64,000 nt of DNA from Paenibacillus sp. (GCF_031177825.1 NZ_JAPSKE010000002.1:1-64000), one strand, 5' to 3'; counted from the first letter of the stretch, positions 53,367-62,188 are shown. The notes: generated by a model not told the origin, from the sequence alone. Numbers and translations are program-made.

Positions 53367-53416
53367 TTACTATTGGATACATATCTAATAGTAATATATT
53401 CCGAAAACAATTTCAA
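53367..53416 (-). promoter_or_regulatory. PadR-type operator and overlapping promoter
   Basis: TTACTATT (53367-53374) and AATAGTAA (53387-53394) are perfect arms; inside them GATA and TATC also pair, giving a 28-base near-palindrome with one mismatch. On the minus strand a promoter TTGAAA (53411-53416) and TACTAT (53388-53393), 17 bases apart, overlaps the operator. The site lies between the PadR gene and the divergent serine hydrolase, so it may control both directions. Confidence 0.75.
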
Positions 53417-53440
53417 TCGACATCCACGGAGGCGATGGGT

Positions 53441-54625
53441 ATGCCCTATTGGGAAGCAGCGTTATTCCTTCTCGTTGCGGCCGGGTTGATCGGATTCGCG
53501 TTGCTCTACCGCTTATCCACGAGACCTCTAAGTAAGGCGGAAGCGAAAGCGCATCTCGATGCGTATTTTTCCCGAGCGCTGCGAAGCGGCCGCGATCAGA
53601 CCGGTTTGCAAGTCCATGTGGAGAGCGAGAGCTTGTCCTATCGCTTCTCCGAAGGCAGCCTCTCCGCGCTGAACGGCGCGCCGTTCGACCGCGACCAGCC
53701 GTTCCATTCGGCCAGCATCGGGAAGGTATTCACCGCCGCGCTCGTGATGAAGCTAGCCGAGCGAGGAGCGCTCGCCGTCGACGATCCGATCGCGAATTAT
53801 TTATCCCGTTCCGAGTTGAGCGATCTCTTCGTGTACCAAGACAAGGATTACGCGGATCAAGCGACCGTCAAGCAGCTGCTCGGACACACCTCGGGCGTCG
53901 CCGATTATTTCGAGGGTCCCGTCCATCGCTCCCCTTCATTCCTGGAACGCATCGTTCGTCGCCCCGATGAATATTGGACTCCGGAACGATTGGTCGATTT
54001 CACGAGACGACATCAACGATGCGTAGGCATTCCGGGAACGGTATTTCATTACTCGGATACCGGTTACATCTTGCTGGGCCTGATCGTGGAACGCGTTACC
54101 GGCATCCCCTTCGGCGAATGTCTCGATCAACACATTTTCGCCCCCTTGCGGATGGACGACTCGTACTTGATGTTTTACGGCGAACCGAAACGCGGGATCA
54201 GACCGATCCAAGACATCTGGCTGAACGGCGTCGAGATAAGCCGGTATCGCAGCATGAGCTGCGACTGGGCCGGCGGCGGCGTAATTACGACGACCGGAGA
54301 CCTTATGACGTTCTTACAGGCGCTTAGAAAAGGAGGCTTCCTCCGTCCGGACTCGCTTCGCGTGATGGACGACTTCGCGAACCGATTCCGACCCGGGATC
54401 CATTACGGGTACGGCATGATGGAGATTCGTTTCGAGGAGTTCTTCTTTCTGCTGAGAAACCTCCCGCGGTTGAGGGGGCATATCGGGATCGTCGCCGCGC
54501 ACATGTTCAGCAGCCCCGAATCCGATATCCGAATCGTCATGAATTTCGGCTCCGCGACGGCGATGACGAAAAGCTTTAAAGCGCTTATCGAAATTTTGAA
54601 CACGTTGAAAAGAATAAAGGAATAG
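53441..54625 (+). CDS. Serine hydrolase, beta-lactamase / D,D-peptidase fold
   Basis: A 394-residue protein with an N-terminal TM anchor (EAALFLLVAAGLIGFALLY). The class C beta-lactamase-like fold has S92-I-G-K95 as the SxxK nucleophile, Y204-S-D as the YxN/S position and GHIGIVAAH near the HxG position. LGHTSGVADYFEG and TPERLVDFTRR are typical. ATG 53441 is preferred over ATG 53435 by spacing from GGAGG. It diverges from PadR/MATE with the operator between, so it may be part of the same drug response. The substrate is unknown; it need not be a beta-lactam. Confidence 0.88.
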   Translation: MPYWEAALFLLVAAGLIGFALLYRLSTRPLSKAEAKAHLDAYFSRALRSGRDQTGLQVHVESESLSYRFSEGSLSALNGAPFDRDQPFHSASIGKVFTAALVMKLAERGALAVDDPIANYLSRSELSDLFVYQDKDYADQATVKQLLGHTSGVADYFEGPVHRSPSFLERIVRRPDEYWTPERLVDFTRRHQRCVGIPGTVFHYSDTGYILLGLIVERVTGIPFGECLDQHIFAPLRMDDSYLMFYGEPKRGIRPIQDIWLNGVEISRYRSMSCDWAGGGVITTTGDLMTFLQALRKGGFLRPDSLRVMDDFANRFRPGIHYGYGMMEIRFEEFFFLLRNLPRLRGHIGIVAAHMFSSPESDIRIVMNFGSATAMTKSFKALIEILNTLKRIKE

Positions 54626-54641
54626 CGGACGGAGCGGACGC

Positions 54642-55490
54642 TTATCGGATCGGTCGGGTTTGCCAGCCGATGACCGTCTCCAGCATCGTCGTTACCTTCC
54701 GCGCGCGATCGAGATCGTTCTCCCTTCGCACTGCCGCGAATAGCGCTCGGATGCGCTCGATATAACGCGCCCGAAGCCGCTCCGTCTGTTCCTCCGTCAT
54801 CGCATACAGCAATGGCTCGACCTCTTCGTAGGAGAAATAGTCGTCCGGGTTCTCCAGGAAGGTGAGAGAGGACCGCTGGTACCATGCTCTGGCGTATGCT
54901 TTCAGAGCGCTCGTCACGTCGGCGCTCCCCGACATAGAGGCGAGCCGCCCTTCCGATAGAAGGCTGCGGTAATCCGCGGGAGTTCCTTCCGGGAACGTAC
55001 TCGGCAACGCGTAAAATCGGAGCGATCCGTCCAGCATCTCTACATACGGCTCCGGCCCGGCGGTTCGTTCGTCGAAGCGGATCGCGACCGCGGCATGCGC
55101 GATCGATCTAAGAATCCGGAGCGCTTCCTGCGCTTCCTCTCGGCTCGGGGTGCCCTTGAAGAACACCCCTTGGTTGCCCGCCCGGATCTCGGCTCGGTCG
55201 ACGGCGTCGTGCAGCGCATCCGCCATACGTTCCTTGTCGTAAGGAGCCCACTGGTCGAGTCGGTCCATCAGAGCGGCATCGATACCGAACTCCCTTCGAA
55301 GGATCGGCTGGAGACGAATCCCGCCGGGCCCGATCGCCTGCATGAACATATCGTGAAGCAGCGGCTCCAGCGACTTCGCCCGCTTTACGTTCTTCACCGC
55401 TTCGTCCGGTACGCGATACACGACGCTTCGCTCCTTGCGCTCCAGCTCCTCGACGAATTGCTTCAGCTCCGCCAATAACGTTTCGCTCAT
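54642..55490 (-). CDS. Protein of unknown function, 282 residues
   Basis: I do not recognise this protein. It is mostly helical by composition, acidic to neutral, with no membrane segment or signal peptide. Notable stretches are SVVYRVPDEAVKNVKRAKSL, GVFFKGTPSREEAQEALRILRSI and DYFSYEEVEPLLYAMTEEQTE. The end overlaps nothing; it converges with the serine hydrolase 16 bases away. The N-terminal 25 residues are a Lys/Glu-rich helix and could be a coiled coil. It lies 50 bases upstream of a terminator used by the AraC/GyrI gene in the same direction, so it is a separate unit. Confidence 0.75.
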   Translation of the reverse strand: MSETLLAELKQFVEELERKERSVVYRVPDEAVKNVKRAKSLEPLLHDMFMQAIGPGGIRLQPILRREFGIDAALMDRLDQWAPYDKERMADALHDAVDRAEIRAGNQGVFFKGTPSREEAQEALRILRSIAHAAVAIRFDERTAGPEPYVEMLDGSLRFYALPSTFPEGTPADYRSLLSEGRLASMSGSADVTSALKAYARAWYQRSSLTFLENPDDYFSYEEVEPLLYAMTEEQTERLRARYIERIRALFAAVRRENDLDRARKVTTMLETVIGWQTRPIR

Positions 55491-55540
55491 CGGTCGTTCC
55501 CCCTTTGTTCCTTATCATTCCATCTTTTTGCCGGAACATG

Positions 55541-55570
55541 ACAAAGCCGGCTTCGAAGGAAGCCGGCTCT
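55541..55570 (-). terminator. Rho-independent terminator after the AraC/GyrI-like gene
   Basis: AGCCGGCTTC (55545-55554) and GAAGCCGGCT (55559-55568) form a perfect 10-base stem with a 4-base loop. On the minus strand TTTGTCATG follows. The T-run is short but the stem is strong, and the stop codon of the minus-strand gene lies 10 bases before. Confidence 0.75.
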
Positions 55571-55577
55571 TCTGGCG

Positions 55578-56459
55578 TTAGATCGTCGTTTTTTTCGTAA
55601 CGGGTATCCAAATTTCGCTCCGGAACGCCGGGGACGCGAAATCCTTGCTTTCGTGCCGCAGCATCTCCGGTCCCGGCGCCAGCTCGTAACTCGACGACGG
55701 AAACCATTCCGAATAGATCCGCCCCCAAATCCCTTGCAGCGTTTCCGGGAACGGTCCGACGGATTCGAATACGGCCCAGGTCGACGCGGGAACGTCCAGC
55801 GCTTCGAATTCCTCCGGACAAGCTTTCGTCGTGGCGACGCCGATGTAATGGTCGAGCTCCCCTCGCTCTTCCATTCGCCCCTCGGAGAAATTCGCCGACC
55901 CGCTGATGATCCCGGACGGGGTCGTGTCGGACAGCTCCTTCAATCGGGCGATCTTCGCTTCGTCGAGACTCGCCGCCATCTCGGCGATCTCCGGGTTGAC
56001 CCCGTGGAAGACGATCGGCACTCTCTTCTTGATTCCGACGAGGCGGAACGGCTCTTTCGCTTCGATCCGATACTTCATTTCGGCTCCTCCTTGTATCGTA
56101 AGTTGAAACGACATCCGAGGGAAGGATTTCAGCGACCTCCCATGACTTCTCGCTTCGGACGGCGTGACGCCGTGGAATTGTTGGAACGCTCTGGCGAACG
56201 CGTCCGGCGAATCGTACCCGTACTTCAAGGCGATATCGAGGATCCGGTCCCGGGAGTACTGCAGCTCGAAGGCGGCGAGCGTCAGGCGTCTCCGGCGAAT
56301 GTATTCGGACAACGGCACGCCCGCGAGAAACGAGAACATTCGCTTGAAATGGTATTCCGAGCAATATGCCCGCCGCGCGACTTCCTTGAAGTCGATCTCG
56401 CTCGTCAGCCGTTCTTCGATATAACGCATCGCATCGTTCAAGTGCTCCATCGTGTTCAT
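55578..56459 (-). CDS. AraC-family regulator with GyrI-like effector-binding domain
   Basis: A 293-residue regulator. Here the AraC DNA-binding domain is N-terminal ([20 protein letters not shown], then [23 protein letters not shown]) and is followed by a SOUL/GyrI-like domain (about 130-290) with [20 protein letters not shown] and the tail [12 protein letters not shown]. This order is the same as in Rob/YdeE-like regulators. The start at 56459 is the better of two candidates, with AGGAGG upstream. Such proteins bind small hydrophobic or drug molecules. It has no obvious partner gene beside it. Confidence 0.9.
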   Translation of the reverse strand: MNTMEHLNDAMRYIEERLTSEIDFKEVARRAYCSEYHFKRMFSFLAGVPLSEYIRRRRLTLAAFELQYSRDRILDIALKYGYDSPDAFARAFQQFHGVTPSEARSHGRSLKSFPRMSFQLTIQGGAEMKYRIEAKEPFRLVGIKKRVPIVFHGVNPEIAEMAASLDEAKIARLKELSDTTPSGIISGSANFSEGRMEERGELDHYIGVATTKACPEEFEALDVPASTWAVFESVGPFPETLQGIWGRIYSEWFPSSSYELAPGPEMLRHESKDFASPAFRSEIWIPVTKKTTI

Positions 56460-56640
56460 ACGAGGCGGCTCTCCTCCTTCCCTCTGATTATAGCTTACCA
56501 GAGCGCTCCGATCCGCCTCCGACTTTTCGTGCACGAAATTGCGGGGCCGCCCTCCTCCTGATTGCGAAAAAAGTAATGAATCTCGTATTCATCCTGTCTT
56601 ATACTACAGGTTAGGAAACAATAGATTGGAGAACCACGTC

Positions 56641-57507
56641 ATGAACCAAAACCAAACCCAACCTCGCCGCCGCGATCTGACGGCCGATTGCGAGAACTGC
56701 ATCGGCTTATGCTGCGTCGCCCTCCCTTTCGCCGCTTCGGCGGACTTCGCCTTCGACAAAGACGCCGGGACGCCTTGCCGGCACCTTCGCTCGGACTTCC
56801 GCTGCGGCATCCATGCCGGGTTACGGGAGAACGGCTTGAAGGGCTGTACGACGTTCGATTGCTTCGGCGCGGGGCAGAAGCTGTCCCGCTCCGGCTTCCG
56901 CGGCATCGACTGGCGGCAAGCGCCGGAAAGCGCGCAGCTGATGTTCGAGACGCTCCCGATTCTGCGCTCGCTCCATGAGCTGCTCTGGTACCTCTCCGAA
57001 GCGCTCGAGCTTCCGGCCGCCGAATCGATTCGAGCCGCGCTGCGCGAATCGCTGGAAGAGACCGAGCGCCTCGCCTCCCTTGACCCCGAGCGAATCGCGA
57101 AGATCGATGTGAACGCGCATCGGGCGAACGTCAACGCGCTGCTCTTGCGCACCAGCGAGCTGGTTCGCGCCGAGACGCTCGCGCGAATCCCGCCTTCCCG
57201 CCGGCGGAGGACTTACGAACGCGGCGCCGACCTCGTCGGCGCCAACTTACGAGGCGCCGATCTACGAGGCGCCAATCTAAGGGGCGCCTTCTTGATCGCC
57301 GCCGACCTTCGCGGCGCCGATCTGACCGGGGCCGACTTGATCGGCGCCGACTTCCGCGACGCGGACGTGCGGGGGGCGAACCTCGCCGGCGGCCTCTTCC
57401 TCACCCAAGCCCAGCTGAACGCGGCTTCAGGGGACGCGGGCACGAAGTTGCCGTTTGCCTTCGCTCGTCCGCCGCATTGGTCGACCGGAGAATACTACCA
57501 GCCTTGA
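56641..57507 (+). CDS. Pentapeptide-repeat protein with N-terminal Cys-rich (YkgJ-like) domain
   Basis: A 288-residue fusion. The N-terminal part is Cys-rich: [20 protein letters not shown], then [17 protein letters not shown] and [11 protein letters not shown], nine cysteines that could hold a metal or Fe-S cluster. A helical linker follows (about 100-190). The C-terminal pentapeptide array runs [20 protein letters not shown] onward (about 195-250), a right-handed beta-helix signature. The stop codon is directly followed by the decayed Ger(x)C gene, which suggests a deletion joined the two. GGAG lies 10 bases before ATG 56641. The role is unknown; related proteins inhibit DNA gyrase but others do not. 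Confidence 0.85.
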   Translation: MNQNQTQPRRRDLTADCENCIGLCCVALPFAASADFAFDKDAGTPCRHLRSDFRCGIHAGLRENGLKGCTTFDCFGAGQKLSRSGFRGIDWRQAPESAQLMFETLPILRSLHELLWYLSEALELPAAESIRAALRESLEETERLASLDPERIAKIDVNAHRANVNALLLRTSELVRAETLARIPPSRRRRTYERGADLVGANLRGADLRGANLRGAFLIAADLRGADLTGADLIGADFRDADVRGANLAGGLFLTQAQLNAASGDAGTKLPFAFARPPHWSTGEYYQP

Positions 57508-58513
57508 CGGCATCGTCCAACGGACCGCGACATCAATCATCGGGCGCTGCCGACCCTCATGGGCGTCGCCGAAGCGAACGGACAGTATCGGGTCGTTTTG
57601 TATATTCCCGGTCCGGGTACGAGGCTCGTTCAAGGTGAGGTCGTCACCGAAACCGGAAAGACGATCAACGACGTCGTGGAACGGATCGGGATGAATTTGG
57701 AGACGAACGTCGATCTGCTGCATTTGAAGTTCGCCATCTTCGATCGGAAAGTGGCCGAGAACGGACTCAAGGACAGCGTATCCGGATTTATGTGATCAAG
57801 AGACGTGTCTCCGAAAACGATGGCACGTCTGCGAAGATCCGCTGGACCAATTTTTCGCCCACCTGACCGACGGAAAGCACGACGCGATCGCCATCTGCAA
57901 TTTGTTTGAAAACAATATCGGGCGAAGTCCGCAAATAACCGAAACCCGGGTATGGCAATTGTTTCGCAGCATTCATTCCTATACTCGGGATCTTGCGGTG
58001 CCGATCGTACGGATAGGCACCGACACCGCGATCCGGTTCGACGGTTCCGCGATCATCAAGAACGGGAAGATGGTCGGTCGCATCGTCCCGGAAGAGACGT
58101 TCATGGTGAACGCCTTCAACGGGCGGAGCACGAACGGGTACATCGAGGTGATGGATCATGCCACCGTTCACGTCGTCGGCAATCCCGTCTCGCATCGAAG
58201 CTCCCTCGTCGGCGGCCGCCCCTTCCTTATTTCCCGTCTTCGAATGAAGGTCACGGTGCTGGAAACCCGAGGCGATCCGAGCCCTGACTTGATTCGTCGA
58301 GAGTTGGACCGTCAGTTGACGGAGAAGTTCGGCCGCATGTTCCGAACCGCGCAGGCGCATCGCGCCGATATTCTCAGCTCGGGCCAATGGTTCCGAAACA
58401 AGTTCCCGCGGGAACGGTTGGAGCATTGGAGATCGAAGGATTTCCCGAATTTGGGCATCGACTTCGATACGGACGCGATTATTCAAAATACCGGGAAGCT
58501 CAAAGCGCCTTAA
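57508..58513 (+). pseudogene. Decayed Ger(x)C spore germination protein gene
   Basis: The reading frames together resemble a GerAC-type germinant-receptor lipoprotein. Frame 1 from 57508 gives DINHRALPTLMGVAEANGQY and VDLLHLKFAIFDRKVAENGL, then an in-frame TGA at 57793-57795 within SGFM*SRDVSPKTM. A shift to frame 2 near 57825 restores EDPLDQFFAHLTDGKHDAI and the long C-terminal part (FENNIGRSPQITETRVWQLF to TGKLKAP). The signal peptide and lipobox Cys are absent: the first base of the remnant abuts the previous gene's stop. So it has an N-terminal deletion, a nonsense change and a frameshift. No gerA or gerB gene is nearby. Confidence 0.75.
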
Positions 58514-58545
58514 CGAATGCGAGAACTCAAGAGCGCGGCAAGGAT

Positions 58546-58561
58546 GCTAACGATCGTTAGC
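58546..58561. other. Perfect 16-base palindrome between the Ger(x)C remnant and the Dabb gene
   Basis: GCTAACGATCGTTAGC reads the same on both strands. It lies 32 bases after the remnant's stop codon and 61 bases from the Dabb stop. There is no T-run, so it is more like a protein-binding site than a terminator. It may be chance. Confidence 0.3.
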
Positions 58562-58573
58562 CGTCAAGGGAAA

Positions 58574-58604
58574 TAAAAAACACGACCCCCGCCCTGCGGG
58601 AGAT
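58574..58604 (-). terminator. Rho-independent terminator after the Dabb-domain gene
   Basis: On the minus strand CTCCCGC-AGG-GCGGGGG forms the stem core, followed by a TTTTTTATTT run at 58571-58580. It ends the Dabb transcript about 20 bases after the stop codon. Confidence 0.75.
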
Positions 58605-58621
58605 CGTTCTCCGGTGCCGTA

Positions 58622-58915
58622 TTAGATTTCGATATCGACTCCGATGCTGTCAAGACGGCCTGAATCGCGGATGAACGCCGCGACGGCTTGATGCCGCTCG
58701 TTGACGGTGTACGCCTCTAGCGCGGCGCGATCCTCGAACCGCACCATGAGGACGACTTGATATTCCTTGCTGCGCTCCGCCATATTGAGTCCCGCGTGAA
58801 TTTCCGAGATCCCCGTCAGGTCGTTCTTCAGCGCCTTGAATCGCGCGATGACCTCCTGGAGCGTCTCGGGCGTCGTCGCTTCGTCGAATTTCAACAATAC
58901 AGTGCGTTGGATCAC
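58622..58915 (-). CDS. Dabb (stress-responsive alpha/beta barrel) domain protein
   Basis: A 97-residue protein with the Dabb fold: VLLKFDEATTPETLQEVIAR, then LTGISEIHAGLNMAE, YQVVLMVRFEDRAALEAYTV and a final FIRDSGRLDSIGVDIEI. It is a complete single-domain member. GTG 58915 is the start: AAGGAGG lies seven bases upstream, and the upstream in-frame ATGs lack a site. The domain occurs in stress-linked or polyketide-cyclase-like proteins; a specific function cannot be given. It has its own terminator. Confidence 0.85.
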   Translation of the reverse strand: MIQRTVLLKFDEATTPETLQEVIARFKALKNDLTGISEIHAGLNMAERSKEYQVVLMVRFEDRAALEAYTVNERHQAVAAFIRDSGRLDSIGVDIEI

Positions 58916-59065
58916 AATGAAGCCTCCTTGTTTTCGGTAAAGTTCCATTCTACAGGGCGGACCGCGGAAGAGCAAGCGCCTTGCGCTTGTCGCTATCCCT
59001 TCCTTCTAGTACTATGGAACAGATGCCGTCGTTAAAAAATTTATCGAAAACGGGTGAGCGCTAGC

Positions 59066-59689
59066 ATGATCGCCGACCTTCTCTCTATGCTGACCGAGGA
59101 ACGTCTCGCGGAATGGCTGGACCGTTATCGGTCGTGGGGGCCGTTGCCCGGTCTGCTCGTCCCGTTCCTCAAGTCGTTCGTCCCTCCGCTTCCGACGATC
59201 GTCATCGTCGGGTGGAACGCCGTCGTGTACGGTCTGTGGGTAGGGTTTCTGTATACGTGGATCGGCATGGTCGCCGGCTGTATTACGACGTTCCTGATCG
59301 TCCGCAAAATCGCGGAGCATCCGATCATGCTGCGGTGGGGCCGCAGACCGAAGGTCGCGAGGGCGATGCACTGGATCCGACAGCGTGCGTTCAGTTACGT
59401 GTTCTTGCTAAGCATTCTCCCGGCGGGACCGTTCGTCGTCGTCAATACGGCGGCCGCCTTGACGCGCATGAACGTTCGATCGTTCGCCCTCGCCGTCTCC
59501 GGGGGCAAAGCGATTATGATCTTCACGATCTCGTACTTCGGGCACGATCCCGGCGTTTACTTCGAGCAGCCATGGCGCCTGCTCTTCATTCTCGCCTTGG
59601 TCGCGGTGTCTCTCGTCCTGAGCAAGCGGATCAACGCGCGCTTCGCCGATGAAGCGCCGAGGAGCGACTCCGTCACCGAAACCGCCTAA
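59066..59689 (+). CDS. VTT-domain (TVP38/TMEM64) membrane protein
   Basis: A 207-residue integral membrane protein of the SNARE-associated/TVP38 family. It has FVPPLPTIVIVGWNAVVYGL early, IGMVAGCITTFLIVRKIAEH in the middle and the SILPAGPFVVVNTAAALTRM region typical of the VTT domain, then a final TM segment (LLFILALVAVSLVL). ATG 59066 follows GGTGAG; a GTG at 59054 is an alternative. It converges with cardiolipin synthase 5 bases away. Roles in lipid scrambling or membrane traffic are proposed for relatives; here it is unknown. Confidence 0.85.
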   Translation: MIADLLSMLTEERLAEWLDRYRSWGPLPGLLVPFLKSFVPPLPTIVIVGWNAVVYGLWVGFLYTWIGMVAGCITTFLIVRKIAEHPIMLRWGRRPKVARAMHWIRQRAFSYVFLLSILPAGPFVVVNTAAALTRMNVRSFALAVSGGKAIMIFTISYFGHDPGVYFEQPWRLLFILALVAVSLVLSKRINARFADEAPRSDSVTETA

Positions 59690-59694
59690 GGAAA

Positions 59695-61140
59695 CTATAA
59701 GATCGGCGACAGCAGCCGAATGCAGGATTCGCGGAACCGCTCCCCCTTCGTGCGGTTCTGATATTGCTCGAACGTCAATTCGCGGCAATACGTCATATCC
59801 TCCTCGAAGATGCTCCGCAGCCGGCCGGCGGTGTCGGTATCGTACAGCACGGCGTTCACTTCGAAATTCAAGCGGAAGCTGCGAATATCGAAGTTCGCGG
59901 TGCCGACCGAGGCGATCTCGCCGTCGACGACGATCGTCTTCGCGTGCAGAAATCCGCGGTCGTACAAAAAGCAGCGCATCCCCAATTGCAATAAATCGCC
60001 CAAGTACGAATAGGAAGCCCAATACACCATCCGCTTGTCCGGCCTGCCCGGGATCATGACCCGGACGTCGACGCCGGACAGGATGGCCATCTTCAGCGCG
60101 GTCAGGACGCTCTCGTCCGGTATGAAATACGGCGTCTGGATATAGATGCGCTCCTTCGCCGCGTGAATCATTTTCAAGTAGACGTTGCGGGTATGCTCGA
60201 TCGAGAAGTTCGGACCGCTCGAGACGATCTGGACGCCGACCTCGCCCTGCAGCCCCGACGCCGGAAAATACTTCTCGTCCGCGGTAATCTTCGCGTGCGA
60301 GGCTAAATTCCAGTCCAACATGAACTGAATTTGCATCTGAAGCACGGCGGTGCCGACGATGCGCAGATGCGTGTCGCGCCAATAGCCGAGCCGCGGATCG
60401 AGTCCGAGATACTCGTCTCCGATATTAAAGCCGCCTATGTATCCGTACCTCCCGTCGATGACGACGAGCTTGCGGTGGTTCCGATAGTTCACGCGGATGT
60501 TCACATACGGAATCTTCGACGGGAAGAAGGCGGCGGCATGCCCGCCCGCTTTCGTCAAGCCTTGGAAGAAGCTCGAGGACAGCCGGTAACTGCCGATCTG
60601 ATCGTACAGGAAGCGAACCTCGACGCCTGCCTCCGCCTTCTCGATCAACGCGTCGAGAATCCGATTCCCGAGCGCGTCGTCCTTGACGATATAGTACAGG
60701 AGATGAATGCTCTCCTTCGCGTCTCGAATATCGGCGAGCAGCGATTCGAACTTCTCGCGCCCGTCGGTAAAGATGCGGACGTCGTTGTTTTGGGTGAAGA
60801 CGGCGGAACTGCTCATCAAGTTCATATACATCAGGTCGCGGTACCGATTCATGACCGGATCCCGGAACGGCAGCGCGCGCTCTTTGAACTCCGAACGCTG
60901 CGCTTCGATGATGCCCGCCAGCCTCGCTTCGGTTTCGCGTTCGAGCTTATACATCTTCCGCTTGCTTAAATTTTGCGCGAAGAACACGTAGGCGACGAAC
61001 CCGACGATCGGCAGGAACAACAACACCATCAGCCACGCCCAGGTGGCCGCGACGTTCCGCCGCTCAAGGAAGATGACGAAGCCGGCCAGGCCGATATTCA
61101 ATAACGTGACCAAAATGCTGATTTTATCGTATACGAACAT
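59695..61140 (-). CDS. cls: Cardiolipin synthase (phospholipase D family)
   Basis: A 481-residue membrane enzyme that joins two phosphatidylglycerols to cardiolipin. Two N-terminal TM segments (about 8-24 and 34-55) are followed by two PLD motifs: H222-R-K224 with D229 (HRKLVVIDGRYGYIGGFN) and H399-x-K401 with D406 (HAKTIVVDGEIASVGTANF). Length and layout match Bacillus ClsA. The start at 61140 (MFVYDKISILV) follows GGGGAGG; a longer reading to 61182 is less likely. A TATAAT-type -10 at 61241-61246 on the minus strand may drive it. Confidence 0.95.
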   Translation of the reverse strand: MFVYDKISILVTLLNIGLAGFVIFLERRNVAATWAWLMVLLFLPIVGFVAYVFFAQNLSKRKMYKLERETEARLAGIIEAQRSEFKERALPFRDPVMNRYRDLMYMNLMSSSAVFTQNNDVRIFTDGREKFESLLADIRDAKESIHLLYYIVKDDALGNRILDALIEKAEAGVEVRFLYDQIGSYRLSSSFFQGLTKAGGHAAAFFPSKIPYVNIRVNYRNHRKLVVIDGRYGYIGGFNIGDEYLGLDPRLGYWRDTHLRIVGTAVLQMQIQFMLDWNLASHAKITADEKYFPASGLQGEVGVQIVSSGPNFSIEHTRNVYLKMIHAAKERIYIQTPYFIPDESVLTALKMAILSGVDVRVMIPGRPDKRMVYWASYSYLGDLLQLGMRCFLYDRGFLHAKTIVVDGEIASVGTANFDIRSFRLNFEVNAVLYDTDTAGRLRSIFEEDMTYCRELTFEQYQNRTKGERFRESCIRLLSPIL

Positions 61141-61200
61141 GCGGCGCCTCCCCCGATACGGCTTCTCTACATAATGTATCATGCGCGAGCGGAAAATCCA

Positions 61201-61250
61201 CGCCGCCTAGCAAAAAAAAAGACTGCTCTCGCCAGGCAATATTATACATC
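61201..61250 (-). promoter_or_regulatory. Candidate cls promoter region and T9 run
   Basis: In the 206-base gap between cls and the decayed GH88 gene, TATAAT (61241-61246, minus strand) is a perfect -10, but no -35 like TTGACA lies 17 bases before. A run of nine T (61212-61220, minus strand) follows about 20 bases later with only a weak possible hairpin before it. The rest of the gap shows no coding sequence. Confidence 0.3.
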
Positions 61251-61295
61251 ATTAAATTTTTACGGCATAGTCCGAAAGTAAGGGCTCCTAACCGG

Positions 61296-61327
61296 AAAAA
61301 CGCCTCGGGGGAAACTTCCCCGAGGCG
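61296..61327 (-). terminator. Rho-independent terminator after the decayed GH88 gene
   Basis: CGCCTCGGGG (61301-61310) and CCCCGAGGCG (61318-61327) form a perfect 10-base stem with a 7-base loop. On the minus strand TTTTTCCGG follows. Keeping its terminator suggests the upstream gene decayed only recently. Confidence 0.85.
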
Positions 61328-61346
61328 TTCGGCGCGGGAGTATCCG

Positions 61347-61872
61347 CTACCAAAAGAAATGGTGTCCGGTTGCGGCTTTCTGCAGCGCCTCGGCGAAGAA
61401 GAAGTCGCCGTAGATCAGGGACACCTGCCGTTTTTGGTGGCAGCGACCGCCCCCTTGACGATCAGCCCTTCTTCGTCCGAGCGATTCCACGCGCCGTAAC
61501 GCTCGTCCAACGGATTTCAAGATGCGGACGGCGCCTTCCGGAACCCCCTCGAGGAAGAAATCCGCGACGCGGCCCGCGTCGGCCAGGTACGCGGGCTCCT
61601 TCGTGTAGCGATGCGCTGACGCCAAGCCGTACAGCGCCCATGCCTGTCCTCGGCTCCATGCCGAGTCCTCCCGATAGCCTTGCCCGGCGAGCGCTCGTTC
61701 CCGTCGGCCCGTGCGCGGATCGAAGCGGACGATGTGATGACAGGAGCCGTCCGGCCGGATAAACTCCCGCCTTGTGCGGGAACGACGCGCCGATGCGCCG
61801 GCTGTTCGCGACGATCTTGGCGACCGCCCGAGCCAACGCGTCCTTCATCCATGGGGATTCGCCCGCGCTCAT
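61347..61872 (-). pseudogene. Decayed GH88-family glycosidase gene
   Basis: Pieces of an unsaturated glucuronyl/rhamnogalacturonyl hydrolase in three frames. The start MSAGESPWMKDALARAVAKI with SRRIGASFPHKAGVYP is at the 5' end, with GGAGAGGG before ATG 61872. It then jumps to FIRPDGSCHHIVRFDP and SAWSRGQAWALYGLASAHRY, leaving out about 100-150 residues of the normal middle, including the usual catalytic Asp region. A further frame gives LDERYGAWNRSDEEGLIVKG and the end SLIYGDFFFAEALQKAATGH. Internal deletion plus at least three frameshifts make an active enzyme unlikely. The terminator is intact. Confidence 0.8.
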
Positions 61873-62033
61873 GTTTGTTCCCTCTCCACCGGCAGCGGGA
61901 ACAAGAGCCGGTACCGGTGGTCTCGGGGGTAGGCGCTCTCCGGCACACTCGACCAAGCACACAAGTAGACGGGATCGCCATAAGCGCGAAAAGCCATGGA
62001 CAGAAGCGCCGCGGCGGATCGATTGACGATAGG
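61869..62033 (-). pseudogene. C-terminal fragment of an unrecognised gene upstream of the GH88 remnant
   Basis: A 55-codon open stretch without a clear start, ending SAYPRDHRYRLLFPLPVERE and QT. Its TGA overlaps the ATG of the GH88 remnant (ATGA), the usual spacing of a former operon. YGDPVYLCAWSSVPESAYPR looks like a real protein end but the family was not recognised. Upstream of 62033 the same frame has a stop and nothing recognisable, so most of the gene appears deleted. Confidence 0.35.
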
Positions 62034-62130
62034 TCATGAGAAAACAACAAGTCGTCACGAAAAGGCGACGCCGGCTAAGAAGTTCCGTATGCCCCGCCCC
62101 CTTCCCTACTTCTGCGATTCGTAAAGACCG

Positions 62131-62188
62131 CGGGAACGAAAAACAACCTTAGCCGGCGCTTCGGCTAAGGTTGTTCGGTTCGTTCCCG
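62131..62188 (-). terminator. Long inverted repeat/terminator after the SufR-like gene
   Basis: AACAACCTTAGCCG and CGGCTAAGGTTGTT form a perfect 14-base inner stem with a 6-base loop (62142-62175). An outer pair CGGGAACGAA (62131-62140) and TTCGTTCCCG (62179-62188) extends it to about 24 base pairs. On the minus strand TTTTTCG follows the inner stem. It lies about 50 bases after the stop codon of the SufR-like gene. Confidence 0.8.

Noticed and set aside
61260-61300. A possible riboswitch or small RNA upstream of cls
   Set aside because: The sequence GTCCGAAAGTAAGGGCTCC looked structured but matched no riboswitch consensus I know, and its strand does not lead into a gene in the right direction.
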